Shown: positions 56,114 through 64,000 of the stretch, in pieces
Numbering within the stretch: the first letter of the stretch is position 1
How the letters are laid out: each line of letters opens with the position of its first letter
Source: Candidatus Flexicrinis proximus
GTDB lineage: Bacteria > Chloroflexota > Anaerolineae > Aggregatilineales > Phototrophicaceae
Assembly: GCA_016712885.1 (NCBI GenBank)
Contig: JADJQF010000002.1
Coordinates: 434,001 to 498,000, forward strand
DNA length: 64,000 nt
Direction: 5' to 3'
Notes under the pieces: generated by a model
Told to the model about the DNA's origin: nothing
The model's input: only the letters and a program-made list of their open reading frames with translations
The model's database searches: none
Position numbers and translations under genes: made by a program

Positions 56114-58177
56114 TTGACACGCCGTTTGCTCGCGATTGCCGGCGCACTGATCATTGCGCTGGCGGCGACACTTCCGCTGGTCGGCGCACAAACAGCGCCT
56201 GAGATCACTCCCCTGCCGACGCGCAGTATATTGTTGGTGAACGATGCATTCATCCGCAGCGGACCCAGCGAGACATTCGTGGCTGTGGGGCGGGTCTTAC
56301 CCGGAGCGCCGCTAAGTGCCCTTAACCGGAGCGAAGACGGTCGGTGGGTCATGATTCGCTATAATCGCGGCTTTGGGTGGATCCGCCGCGACCTGGTGCT
56401 GTGGGCAGTCGATGTCGATGCGCTGCCGGTCCTGACTGGCGATCTTACCCCTACTCCTATACCCGGCGAGCCAACCGCGACGTTGTTCCTGCCGACCAGC
56501 ACACCGACTGGCGACTATGTGCGGGTCAGCGCGACGAGCGCATACCTGCGCGGCGGGCCTGGTGTCACCTACCTGAGACTGGGACAGCTGTTCCCCGGCG
56601 ACCCGCTTGAACCGATCGGGCGCAACGAGGACAGCTCGTGGGTCCTGATCCGCACCGTGGATGGATTCGCGTGGCTGCGGCGAGACCTGGGCAACTGGGT
56701 CAGCGATCTGGATACGCTGCCGGTGCTGCTGGAGTCGCGCCTTACGCCAAGCCTGACCTATACCCCGTCGAATACCGCAACGGCCACCGCAACCGCCACC
56801 GATACACCGCTGCCAAGCGATACGCCGACAGATACGCCAACATCGACGGCAACCGCCAGCGCAACAGCGACCGAGACGGCAAGCGTGACCCTTACGCCGA
56901 CATGGACGGCGACCGTTACCGCGACGAACACCGCTGTCCCAAGCGAAACCGCGACACCCCCCCCGAGCGCGACCGCTACGGTGACTGTGGAACCTCCGGT
57001 GGAAGCGACGGCTACATCCGAACCTCAGGCGACCGATACGGCAGCTCCAGAGCCGACCGCGACGGAAACCCCCGCGCCTACCGCCACGAACACCGAGATC
57101 GCTACAGACACGCCCACCGCTGAGCCGACCGCGACGAATACGGACGCCCCTACGGCGACTCCAACCGATATTCCCACGGCGACTGCTACAGCAACGCCGG
57201 AGCCGACAGCGACAGATACGGACCAGCCAACCGCGACCGACACCGAGGTGGCGACGGACATACCGACAAGCGAACCGACGGCCACAAATACGGATGCGCC
57301 CACGGCGACGGCCACTGGGCGCCCAACTGACGAGCCGACCCCGGCAGAGACGCAGGACTCCGCACAGGCGGTCGCTACCGCCACAAATGAACCCGCGACA
57401 CCGCAGCCCACCGATACCGCCACGGTAGCGGCGACCGCCACGCCGGAACCCTCGTCGACCGATACGGCTGAACCAGAGCCGACAGCGACGGAGACGGCAA
57501 CTGCAGAACCGAGCGCAACAGATACCGCCGCGCCCACGGAGACGGCCACCGAGCAGCCGACGATTGAGGCCAGCACTACGGTGACGCTTGCGCCGCTGCC
57601 TAGCGAGACGGCGGAAGCACCTGCCGCCGATCCCAGTGCGACGGACGCGGCGGAGCTGACGGCTATCGCAGCGGTGATTACGGTCACGGCGGCGCCTCCG
57701 ACCGACAGCCCAGCCGTTTCGCCCACACTGGCGCCAACGGTCCCTGACAGCGGCCAAGGCGGAGTGAGGCCAGAGCTGCTGGCGGCAGGCACACTGCTCC
57801 TGCTGATCCTTGGCTACGTCGGGCTGTACCTGAGGGGCGCGGCCACCGGCGGAAAATATGCAACCGGGTTCGTGATCGAGGAGTGCCCGGTGTGCCGCGA
57901 AGGCCGGCTGACGGTTGAAGCTAAGACTGAGCGCAGCCTGGGTATCCCCAGCACCAAACACGTTGTGCGCTGTAACCACTGCCGCTCGGTTCTGCGCGAA
58001 AGCGGCGGCGGACGCTGGCGCTACGCGGTCGACCGCTCGGCTAACCCGCAACTCTACGACCGGCTGAATAACCGCGAAATCCGGGAAGATACCCTGAAGC
58101 GCCTGTTGGATACGCCATTCGACGGGGGCGGGACGCGCATCACCCCGGAGATCGTGGACGACGAACCGAAGTCATGA
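56114..58177 (+). CDS. SH3 / Thr-Pro stalk / membrane helix / zinc-ribbon protein
   Basis: 687 residues. Signal or anchor helix (LLAIAGALIIALAATLPLVG), two SH3 units (AFIRSGPSETFVAVGRVL; AYLRGGPGVTYLRLGQLF), then a stalk of about 310 residues built almost only of T, P, A, E, S, D (about 205-540). A membrane helix (LLAAGTLLLLILGYVGLYL, near 558-577) is followed by a four-Cys zinc ribbon (C-P-V-C...C-N-H-C, about 596-635) that would be cytoplasmic. TTG 56114 is chosen: AAGGACGG lies 5 bases upstream, while the GTG at 56069 lies at a promoter-like TACGAT. Function unknown; a surface-to-cytoplasm sensor is possible. Confidence 0.72.
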   Translation: MTRRLLAIAGALIIALAATLPLVGAQTAPEITPLPTRSILLVNDAFIRSGPSETFVAVGRVLPGAPLSALNRSEDGRWVMIRYNRGFGWIRRDLVLWAVDVDALPVLTGDLTPTPIPGEPTATLFLPTSTPTGDYVRVSATSAYLRGGPGVTYLRLGQLFPGDPLEPIGRNEDSSWVLIRTVDGFAWLRRDLGNWVSDLDTLPVLLESRLTPSLTYTPSNTATATATATDTPLPSDTPTDTPTSTATASATATETASVTLTPTWTATVTATNTAVPSETATPPPSATATVTVEPPVEATATSEPQATDTAAPEPTATETPAPTATNTEIATDTPTAEPTATNTDAPTATPTDIPTATATATPEPTATDTDQPTATDTEVATDIPTSEPTATNTDAPTATATGRPTDEPTPAETQDSAQAVATATNEPATPQPTDTATVAATATPEPSSTDTAEPEPTATETATAEPSATDTAAPTETATEQPTIEASTTVTLAPLPSETAEAPAADPSATDAAELTAIAAVITVTAAPPTDSPAVSPTLAPTVPDSGQGGVRPELLAAGTLLLLILGYVGLYLRGAATGGKYATGFVIEECPVCREGRLTVEAKTERSLGIPSTKHVVRCNHCRSVLRESGGGRWRYAVDRSANPQLYDRLNNREIREDTLKRLLDTPFDGGGTRITPEIVDDEPKS

Positions 58178-58185
58178 TGTGACGT

Positions 58186-59103
58186 ATGGCGCTGGTCGAG
58201 TGCGTACCGAATTTCAGCGAGGGCCGGGACACCGAGACCATTTCGGCGATTGTCGAGGCGATACGGTCCGCGCAGGTTCTGCTGCTTGACGTGTCGAGCG
58301 ACCACGATCACCACCGGACGGTTGTCACATTTGCGGGAGAACCGGAGGCTGTAGCCGAAGGCGCGTTTCGCGGCATCCGTGAGGCGGCACGGCGAATCGA
58401 CCTGCGGGCGCACAGCGGCGAGCACCCGCGCATTGGCGCGGCGGACGTTGTGCCATTCATCGCGCTGCGCGACTATTCGCCAAGCCAGTGCGCCGCGCTT
58501 GCGCGGGGGGTGGGAAAGCGGGTCGGGGACGAGATCGGGCTGCCGGTGTATCTGTATGATTATGCGGCGCTGCGCGAGGACCGGCAGACGCTGCCGCAGG
58601 TCAGGCGTGACCGCTTTGAGGTTCTGCGGGAGACGATCCTGAGCGACCCGAGCCGGCAGCCGGATTACGGCCCGGCACAGCTAGGGCCGGCGGGCGCGGT
58701 CGCCATCGGGGCGCGCGAGCCGCTGGTCGCGTTCAATGTCTTTCTGAACACGTCGGATCTGTCCATCGCACAGGCGATCGCAAAGCAGGTCCGCGAGTCC
58801 GGCGGCGGACTGCCGAAGGTGAGGGCGCTGGGCCTGTTCGTTAACGGCGTGGCGCAGGTGTCGTTGAACATCGTCGACTTTCGGATCACGGGACTGTTTG
58901 CGGCACTGGAGGCGGTGCGGCGAGAAGCGGTGAATTTCGGCGCGACGGTGACCCATACGGAACTCGTCGGGTTAATCCCGGAGGAGGCCCTAGTCCAAGC
59001 CGGGCTAGCCGCCTTACAATTGCCTGATTCCGTCGCTGATCTGATTTTGGAGCGCCGCCTCGGCGCACAGACCGGAGACTACCGGCCGATCCCTTTCGAG
59101 TAA
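58186..59103 (+). CDS. ftcD: Glutamate formimidoyltransferase
   Basis: Moves the formimino group from formiminoglutamate to tetrahydrofolate in histidine breakdown; 305 residues, the transferase half only, without the cyclodeaminase domain. Starts LVECVPNFSEGRD; SSDHDHHRTVVTFAG contains the catalytic His; HPRIGAADVVPFIAL and FNVFLNTSDLSIAQ follow. 8 bp after the previous gene and 3 bp before the peptidase gene. No other histidine-utilisation gene is in the window. Confidence 0.93.
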   Translation: MALVECVPNFSEGRDTETISAIVEAIRSAQVLLLDVSSDHDHHRTVVTFAGEPEAVAEGAFRGIREAARRIDLRAHSGEHPRIGAADVVPFIALRDYSPSQCAALARGVGKRVGDEIGLPVYLYDYAALREDRQTLPQVRRDRFEVLRETILSDPSRQPDYGPAQLGPAGAVAIGAREPLVAFNVFLNTSDLSIAQAIAKQVRESGGGLPKVRALGLFVNGVAQVSLNIVDFRITGLFAALEAVRREAVNFGATVTHTELVGLIPEEALVQAGLAALQLPDSVADLILERRLGAQTGDYRPIPFE

Positions 59104-59106
59104 CCG

Positions 59107-60168
59107 ATGCGATTTCTGAGCATTCTGCTTCTGGCCGCGGCGATGACCGCGGCGTGCCAACCTACAAACGGCGCGACGGCACTTCGCGCGACGTTGCCGC
59201 CGACCCAGGCAGCAATCGCGCTGGCGACGGCTGTCCCGACGACGGCGGTGCCGCCTACGGAGACCGCAAGCCCGACGCCGACGCCCAGCGCAACGCATAC
59301 GGCAACCGCGACCGCCACGGCGACTGTCACCCTGACCCCCAGCGCAACCTTCACCCCGTCACACACGCCAGTGCCGTCGCTGACGCCGACGATGGCGCGG
59401 GTCGACTTTTACGCGTTTCAGCGACCATTCCTAAGGACACAGACGGATTACATCGACCGCACCTACCCGTACGGTATGGGCGAGACGCGCGGCCTGCCGA
59501 TTCATCACGGCGTGGACATCCAGAACGGCCGGCATACGCCGATTCTGGCAGTGGGCGGCGGAACGGTGTATTACGCCGGAGACGATCAGACGCGGATGTT
59601 CGGGCCGATCCCAGATTACTATGGGAACCTGGTCATCATCCAGCATGATGTGATGTCGATGGAAGGACTGCCGGTATATACGCTCTACGGCCACATGCAA
59701 AAGATCGAAGTCGCCACCGGCGACGTGGTCGAGGCCGGGCAGCGGATCGGCACGGTTGGGGACGCCGGCGTGGCGTTCGGGCCGCACCTGCACCTGGAGG
59801 TGCGTGTAGGCGACCCCGACAGCTTCGGCTCGTCGCGCAACCCTGAATTGTGGATCCTGCCGTATCCCGGATTCGGGACGCTGGCGGGGCGGGTCACAAA
59901 CCCGGATGGCACAACGCCGTACGAGACGACAGTGACGGTCCGGCGCGCCGGATTGACCGGCGGCGTGCCGCGCTTCGCATATACGTACTCCAGCGATCCG
60001 CTGATCAACAGCGATGCCGCGTGGAACGAGAACTTCACGCTGGGAGACCTGCCGGAAGACGAGTACGAGGTGATCGTCAGCGAACGCAGCGGCAGAATCC
60101 GGTTTCGCGAGACGCTGCGCGTCGAAAGCGGACAAACGACCTGGGTGGAGATCGTCCTTAAGCCGTGA
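59107..60168 (+). CDS. M23 peptidase lipoprotein
   Basis: 353 residues with lipobox M-T-A-A-C (Cys17) and a long Thr/Pro linker (about 35-95). The LytM/M23 domain has LPIHHGVDIQ (first zinc His and Asp), VYTLYGHM and GPHLHLEVRV (H-x-H), so the zinc site is complete; it probably cuts peptide cross-links in cell wall or a surface protein. A C-terminal beta domain (about 255-350) resembles a carboxypeptidase regulatory-like fold. Last gene of the run from 55392. Confidence 0.88.
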   Translation: MRFLSILLLAAAMTAACQPTNGATALRATLPPTQAAIALATAVPTTAVPPTETASPTPTPSATHTATATATATVTLTPSATFTPSHTPVPSLTPTMARVDFYAFQRPFLRTQTDYIDRTYPYGMGETRGLPIHHGVDIQNGRHTPILAVGGGTVYYAGDDQTRMFGPIPDYYGNLVIIQHDVMSMEGLPVYTLYGHMQKIEVATGDVVEAGQRIGTVGDAGVAFGPHLHLEVRVGDPDSFGSSRNPELWILPYPGFGTLAGRVTNPDGTTPYETTVTVRRAGLTGGVPRFAYTYSSDPLINSDAAWNENFTLGDLPEDEYEVIVSERSGRIRFRETLRVESGQTTWVEIVLKP

Positions 60169-60198
60169 GAGCGGGAACGCAACCGAAAATCACGCGGG

Positions 60199-61011
60199 TT
60201 AGCGGGCTAACAGCGGCTGCGACTCGCGGATCATCTGCATCATGCGCGGCGCTTCGACAGCAATGACATCCTTGCTGCTGCGCCAGCGGAACTGCTCCCC
60301 TATGCCGCCATATTCACATGAAACTGACCACGGTTCAGACCAGCGCCCCGTACGGATGTTGTCGAGCGCCCACTGAAGCAGTTCCCAATCGTCTTCGCGC
60401 ATGGGCAGGTGATCGACGCGGTCACCGTTCTGGTTGTAGCCGAGACCGGTGATGTGTACTTCGCGCAGGCGGTCAACAGGAAGGGCGGAAATATACAGGC
60501 GCGGGTCGATGGCGAGGTGTTCAGCCGTCCGGCGCGCGTGACCGAGGTCGAGGAGAAGGCCGACGCCGGTCTCGGTGATCGCACGCGAGATCACTTCCGT
60601 GTCGACGCTGAGAAAGGGTTTGTCCGGATTGCGGTGTTCGGGATACGGGATGTTTTCGGCGATCACGTTCTGGTGGCCGAAGCGGTCGGCCAACTGCGTG
60701 AGGCTGGCCTTGATCCCATCGATGACCACCTGCCGGTCCGATGGGTCTGTGTAGTCCTGAAAGCGGGGCGCGATATGGGTGTTCACGAAAGGGGTCTGGG
60801 TGTCGTCGCGGAAGGCCGCCACGGTGTCGAGCAGCGATTCAGGGAGCAGGCCCTGCCCCGCCATCAAGCGGAAGTGGACGTAGACCGGGCCGACCTGACG
60901 GGCATCGGCAATCATGTCCGGCCATTCGGGACACTTGATGCGATCGACTTCGATCAAGCCGGCACGGATAAGTTCAGCCATCTCCGGCGAATAATTCAGC
61001 GAAAACAGCAT
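60199..61011 (-). CDS. TIM-barrel protein, DUF692-like
   Basis: 270 residues. The order of motifs (NTHIAPRF, IAENIPYPEHR, GLLLDLGHARRTAEH, LREVHITGLG, SCEYGG) gives His, Glu, Asp/His and His positions like the multi-iron DUF692 enzymes or the related sugar-isomerase-like barrels. DUF692 proteins often modify Cys in small peptides, but no precursor peptide or partner gene is seen here. ATG 61011 with AGGAG 9 bases upstream. Confidence 0.55.
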   Translation of the reverse strand: MLFSLNYSPEMAELIRAGLIEVDRIKCPEWPDMIADARQVGPVYVHFRLMAGQGLLPESLLDTVAAFRDDTQTPFVNTHIAPRFQDYTDPSDRQVVIDGIKASLTQLADRFGHQNVIAENIPYPEHRNPDKPFLSVDTEVISRAITETGVGLLLDLGHARRTAEHLAIDPRLYISALPVDRLREVHITGLGYNQNGDRVDHLPMREDDWELLQWALDNIRTGRWSEPWSVSCEYGGIGEQFRWRSSKDVIAVEAPRMMQMIRESQPLLAR

Positions 61012-61181
61012 ATCAGAGTCTCCTGAGCGCGAACGCAGACCTCAGGATAGCACAGGAGCGCGGCGAGTCACCAGTCGCAGGCGGGGGGCGCCGACCGCCC
61101 GGCAGTATAGCGTCGTGCAACACCGACGGTCGAGAGACCGCGAAGCCTGCGCCTATATCCATACGGCCGCCCTACCGTGTG

Positions 61182-61210
61182 TTGACGTTCGGGAACACGC
61201 GCCGTATTGT
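61182..61210 (+). promoter_or_regulatory. Promoter of the glycoside hydrolase gene
   Basis: TTGACG (61182-61187), 17-bp spacer, TATTGT (61205-61210), 24 bp before the chosen ATG. Confidence 0.7.
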
Positions 61211-61233
61211 GGAGATGTAGACGGACGACTGTG

Positions 61234-62394
61234 ATGCGTCTCCGAGTTGGTGGCATGGTCTTGCGCGTATTCCAAGCGATTAAGCGACAAATCACCCGCG
61301 AGCGCGTCATATGGACGGCACGGGGAGTGTTCGCGCTATTCCTGATCGCGCAAATCGCGCCGCCAGTTCTAAGGGTGACACTCGATGCTCCGCAAGAAGT
61401 CCTCACCCAGCGCCCACAGTTGTGCGTGCATACGCGGCTGACTGATGAGGTGCCAGAATTCCGAATCCAGCAGACCTTCAGGGCTGTCCGCGAGATGGGC
61501 GCGGATACAATCGTCGAGTTTTTTCCATGGGCCTACGTCGAGGCGAGCCGAGGCGTGTACGACTGGACGCACCCTGACCGCATCTTCAAACATGCGCGAA
61601 ACCAGGGCGTGAAGATCCTGGCCCGGCTCGGAATCGTGCCACAGTGGGCGCGGCCGGATGATCCTGATCATCCAACAACGTTTAATTTTCTGCCCGAAGA
61701 GTCATATGATGCGTTCGCAACATACGCAGCGCAGTTCGCCGCGCGCTACCAGGATGCACTGGCCGGTTTGATCGTCTGGAATGAACCCAATCTGACCTTC
61801 GAGTGGGGATTCCAGGCAGTCGATGCGATAGGTTATACGAAATTACTGGAGACGACCACGCCGGCGATACGCGCCGCGGCGGCGGAAGTCCCGATCCTGG
61901 CAGGCGCGCTTGCCCCGACTGTGAGCGAGACTCCCGATGCGCTGTCCGACCTGGTTTATCTAGGGCAAATGCTGGAGGCTGGCGCAGCGGATTACTTCGA
62001 CGTGCTGGCCGTACACACTTACGGATTCGGAGTGCTGCCCGAGCAGGAACCGGCGACGAACCTTGCGAATTTCCGGCGCGTCGAGCTAGTGCGCGCGGTG
62101 ATGGACGAGTTCGGCCTGAGCGACCGGCGGATGATGGTGACGGAATTCGGCTGGAACGATCACCCGCGCTGGGGTCAGGCGGTTACCCCGGCCGAGCGCA
62201 TCCGATATACGCTGAATGCCTATGAAATTGCGCGTACTACGTGGCCGAGCGTCGACAAGATGTGCCTGTGGGTGTTCAGATACCCCGCGCCCACGAACAG
62301 CTATCCTGATGGCTATACGCTGGTCACAACGGATTTCGACTATAAACCGCTGTATTTCGCCTTGCAGGACTACTCACACGGGGGGAACCCGTGA
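61234..62394 (+). CDS. Membrane-anchored clan-A glycoside hydrolase
   Basis: 386 residues with an N-terminal hydrophobic segment (ARGVFALFLIAQIAPPVL). TIM barrel with acid/base Glu in LIVWNEPNLTF (about 183) and nucleophile Glu in MMVTEFGWND (about 303), the pattern of retaining clan GH-A enzymes such as GH39-like xylosidases. The substrate is not known. ATG 61234 is a reasoned choice; ATG 61255 is possible. The next gene starts within its stop (GTGA). Confidence 0.78.
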   Translation: MRLRVGGMVLRVFQAIKRQITRERVIWTARGVFALFLIAQIAPPVLRVTLDAPQEVLTQRPQLCVHTRLTDEVPEFRIQQTFRAVREMGADTIVEFFPWAYVEASRGVYDWTHPDRIFKHARNQGVKILARLGIVPQWARPDDPDHPTTFNFLPEESYDAFATYAAQFAARYQDALAGLIVWNEPNLTFEWGFQAVDAIGYTKLLETTTPAIRAAAAEVPILAGALAPTVSETPDALSDLVYLGQMLEAGAADYFDVLAVHTYGFGVLPEQEPATNLANFRRVELVRAVMDEFGLSDRRMMVTEFGWNDHPRWGQAVTPAERIRYTLNAYEIARTTWPSVDKMCLWVFRYPAPTNSYPDGYTLVTTDFDYKPLYFALQDYSHGGNP

Positions 62395-63200
62395 AGCGAC
62401 TGAAGCGGTACTCGCGGATCGTGCTGACGATGCTGTGGCTGGCGATGTCGGCGGGAGCGGTCGGCGTCTATGCATACCGCCATTTCAGGTTTCCGAGCGT
62501 GCCGGAGACATTTCCCAACGGCGAACTGGTCATCGCAATCGACCCGAGCTATCCGCCGTTCGGAAACATCGTGGAAGACACGTTTGTCGGCCTGGACATC
62601 GACATCGGCAAGGCGCTGGCCGCGGAACTGGGTCTGACGCCGCGATTTGTGATGGTCAATTTCGACAGCGCCTACGACGCTGTCAGGACGGGCGCGGCCG
62701 ATATCTCGCTGGCCGGGCTGCGCGTCGATACGGCGAGGATGGGCGACGTCCATTACACATGGGGCTACCTGAATGACGGCGTGATGGTGGTGAGCAGCAG
62801 CGCGTCAGCAGACGGCTGGGCGCTCGGCGGGATGCGGGTGGGCGTCGAACTGGGCGCAGCAGGCCATGCCGAAGCACGGTTGTGGTCGCGGCGCGTCAAG
62901 GCTATGGGGATCGAGACGTTTGAGACGCCGGACGGCGCTTTGGATGCGCTGGAACGCGGGAATGTGGACGCGGTACTGGCCGATGCGATCAGCGTGAGAG
63001 ATTATCTGCGGCGACATCCCAACGCCGACTTTCGCGCGGGTTATCTGACGGCCGAGTTCTATTCCGGCGCGGTCCGCAGCGGCCGGCGCGATGTCCTTTA
63101 CCACTTGAACGGCGCAATGCTCACACTCCTGAACGACGGGACGATCGGCGCCCTGCTGGAACGGCACATCGGGGCAGAGCCGCAGGCAGTCAGCCCCTAG
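62391..63200 (+). CDS. Family-3 extracellular solute-binding protein
   Basis: 269 residues, with an N-terminal membrane or signal helix (IVLTMLWLAMSAGAVGVYAY). The fold matches amino-acid-binding ABC receptors: ELVIAIDPSYPPFGNI, VGLDIDIGKALAAELG, DAVRTGAADISLAGLRV and GNVDAVLADAISVRDYL. No ABC permease or ATPase is nearby, so the transport role is uncertain. GTG 62391 overlaps the previous stop. Confidence 0.8.
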   Translation: MKRLKRYSRIVLTMLWLAMSAGAVGVYAYRHFRFPSVPETFPNGELVIAIDPSYPPFGNIVEDTFVGLDIDIGKALAAELGLTPRFVMVNFDSAYDAVRTGAADISLAGLRVDTARMGDVHYTWGYLNDGVMVVSSSASADGWALGGMRVGVELGAAGHAEARLWSRRVKAMGIETFETPDGALDALERGNVDAVLADAISVRDYLRRHPNADFRAGYLTAEFYSGAVRSGRRDVLYHLNGAMLTLLNDGTIGALLERHIGAEPQAVSP

Positions 63201-63220
63201 CCGCGCCCCCCCACGCCCCT

Positions 63221-63226
63221 TATACT
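63221..63226 (+). promoter_or_regulatory. -10 element just before the GT4 gene
   Basis: TATACT with only 6 bases before the ATG at 63233, so a transcript from here would be leaderless. No good -35 is seen. Confidence 0.35.
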
Positions 63227-63232
63227 TGACTC

Positions 63233-64000
63233 ATGGCGACTATCGGGATTGACGCACGGCTCACCCACTACCGTTCCGGCGGCACAAGCACGTACATCCG
63301 GGCGCTGCTGGCGGAGTTTGCGCTTGATTCGAGCCATACTTACACGGTCGTCCAAAGCCGGAAACAGGGCAAGCCGTTGGTTGATGGGCTGAGGCATGTC
63401 AAAGCATGGACGCCGCCGCATCATTGGCTTGAACAGACCGCGTTTTCGGTTGAGCTCACCCGTCTCAGGCTGGATGTGCTGCACAGCCCCGACTTCATCC
63501 CACCGCTGCGGGGCGCACGGCGGCATGTGATTACGGTGCACGATCTGGCGTTCCTGCTGTTCCCAGAGCAGATGACCGAAGACAGCCGGCGGTATTACAA
63601 CGAGAAGATCGGCTGGGCTGTCAAGCATGCAGACCATATCCTTTCGGTCAGCGAGGCAACTAAGGCGGATCTGATCCGCCTGCTGAATGTCCCGGAGTCG
63701 AAGATCACGGTTCAGTATCACGGCGTTGAGCCGGCATTCCGGCCGATGCTGGACAGCGAGGTCATGCCGACGCTGCTTGAATACAGGATCATGCCGGGGT
63801 ACTTCCTGTTTGTCGGCACGATCGGGCCGCGCAAGAATATCCCGGGGCTGCTGACGGGATATGCGCGACTGCGGGAGAGGTTCCCGGATGCACCGCCGCT
63901 GGTGATCGTGGGTGAAGTCGGCTGGCTGGCCGCAGACCTGATGGCATTGATCCGCGAGGCCAAGGGCGTGATTCATATTGCGGATGCGAACTGGCGGGAC
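63233..64000 (+). CDS. GT4-family glycosyltransferase, cut by the window end
   Basis: First 256 residues visible and in frame to the last base; the gene continues beyond. GIDARLTHYRSGGTSTYIRALL is the N-terminal nucleotide-sugar fold; VLHSPDFIPP, VITVHDLAFLLFPEQM, ILSVSEATKADLIRLLNVPESKI and YFLFVGTIGPRKNIPGLL (start of the second Rossmann domain) are typical of GT4 mannosyl- or glucosyltransferases. Cytosolic, building surface or storage glycans. No Shine-Dalgarno is seen. Confidence 0.88.
   Translation, partial: MATIGIDARLTHYRSGGTSTYIRALLAEFALDSSHTYTVVQSRKQGKPLVDGLRHVKAWTPPHHWLEQTAFSVELTRLRLDVLHSPDFIPPLRGARRHVITVHDLAFLLFPEQMTEDSRRYYNEKIGWAVKHADHILSVSEATKADLIRLLNVPESKITVQYHGVEPAFRPMLDSEVMPTLLEYRIMPGYFLFVGTIGPRKNIPGLLTGYARLRERFPDAPPLVIVGEVGWLAADLMALIREAKGVIHIADANWRD

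Noticed and set aside
56760..57730. Possible CRISPR or tandem-repeat array
   Set aside because: The short repeating motifs are imprecise codons for T, P, A and E in one protein; there are no regular spacers or fixed-length repeats.
56312..58051. 579-residue open frame on the minus strand opposite the Thr/Pro stalk gene
   Set aside because: Its Arg/Gly/Cys-rich sequence is the complement of the Thr/Pro/Ala codon runs; there is no start signal or family match.

Overview
The window is high-GC, gene-dense bacterial chromosome, almost certainly from Chloroflexota and most likely class Anaerolineae. This rests on the many secreted proteins with Thr/Pro 'TATPTPTP' stalks, DUF4397 and bacterial SH3 domains, a fused glyQS gene, a topA carrying an N-terminal zinc ribbon, and generic sigma-70-like promoters. 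The assignment comes from protein style, not from a marker-gene tree. No phage, plasmid, insertion sequence or CRISPR array was seen.

Layout. 1-9 kb: end of ahcY, two large secreted DUF4397 proteins (one with SH3 domains), the GDP-mannose pair rmd-gmd, and tatD. 9-12 kb: a zinc ABC operon znuA-znuC-znuB on the minus strand, with a strong promoter and a palindromic operator. 12-19 kb: the translation/secretion operon ffh-rpsP-khpA-rimM-dprA, then topA. 19-28 kb: a two-helix membrane protein, greA, a periplasmic-binding/SH3/CARDB protein, a DinB-like protein, a metallo-beta-lactamase-fold hydrolase, a deacetylase-like SH3 protein, and a divergent diheme cytochrome / multicopper oxidase pair. 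28.8-38.6 kb: an accessory block with two sulfotransferases (one fused to a glycosyltransferase), a methyltransferase, a glycosyltransferase, two paralogous secreted alpha/beta hydrolases and an unusual IMP dehydrogenase, ending at tRNA-Ala(CGC). 38.7-51.6 kb: FtsX-type permease, GNAT, fused glycyl-tRNA synthetase, a transmembrane Ser/Thr kinase with a periplasmic sugar-binding-like receptor domain, PEP carboxylase and a polytopic membrane protein. 51.6-54 kb: a two-gene operon encoding a DarG-like macrodomain protein and a TIR domain fused to a DarT-like domain. 54-64 kb: envelope lipoproteins, an SH3-stalk-membrane-zinc-ribbon protein, glutamate formimidoyltransferase, an M23 peptidase, a DUF692-like TIM barrel, a glycoside hydrolase, an amino-acid-binding-like protein and the start of a GT4 glycosyltransferase.

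The two most notable items are these. (1) The TIR-DarT-like / macrodomain pair (51660-53971) looks like a DarTG toxin-antitoxin module whose ADP-ribosyltransferase and Gly-rich macrodomain loop are both degenerate, while the TIR glutamate is kept: a candidate undescribed NAD-targeting defence or toxin system. (2) A family of at least 12 intergenic elements (about 40-190 bp) folds into two to four consecutive hairpins with compensatory changes between copies, and is mostly placed in sense just downstream of genes.

Several genes form evident working units: zinc uptake (znuACB), GDP-deoxyhexose synthesis (gmd/rmd) with the later surface-glycan glycosyl- and sulfotransferases, copper oxidase plus cytochrome c under two apparent CRP-family sites, and an envelope operon at 55.4-60.2 kb.
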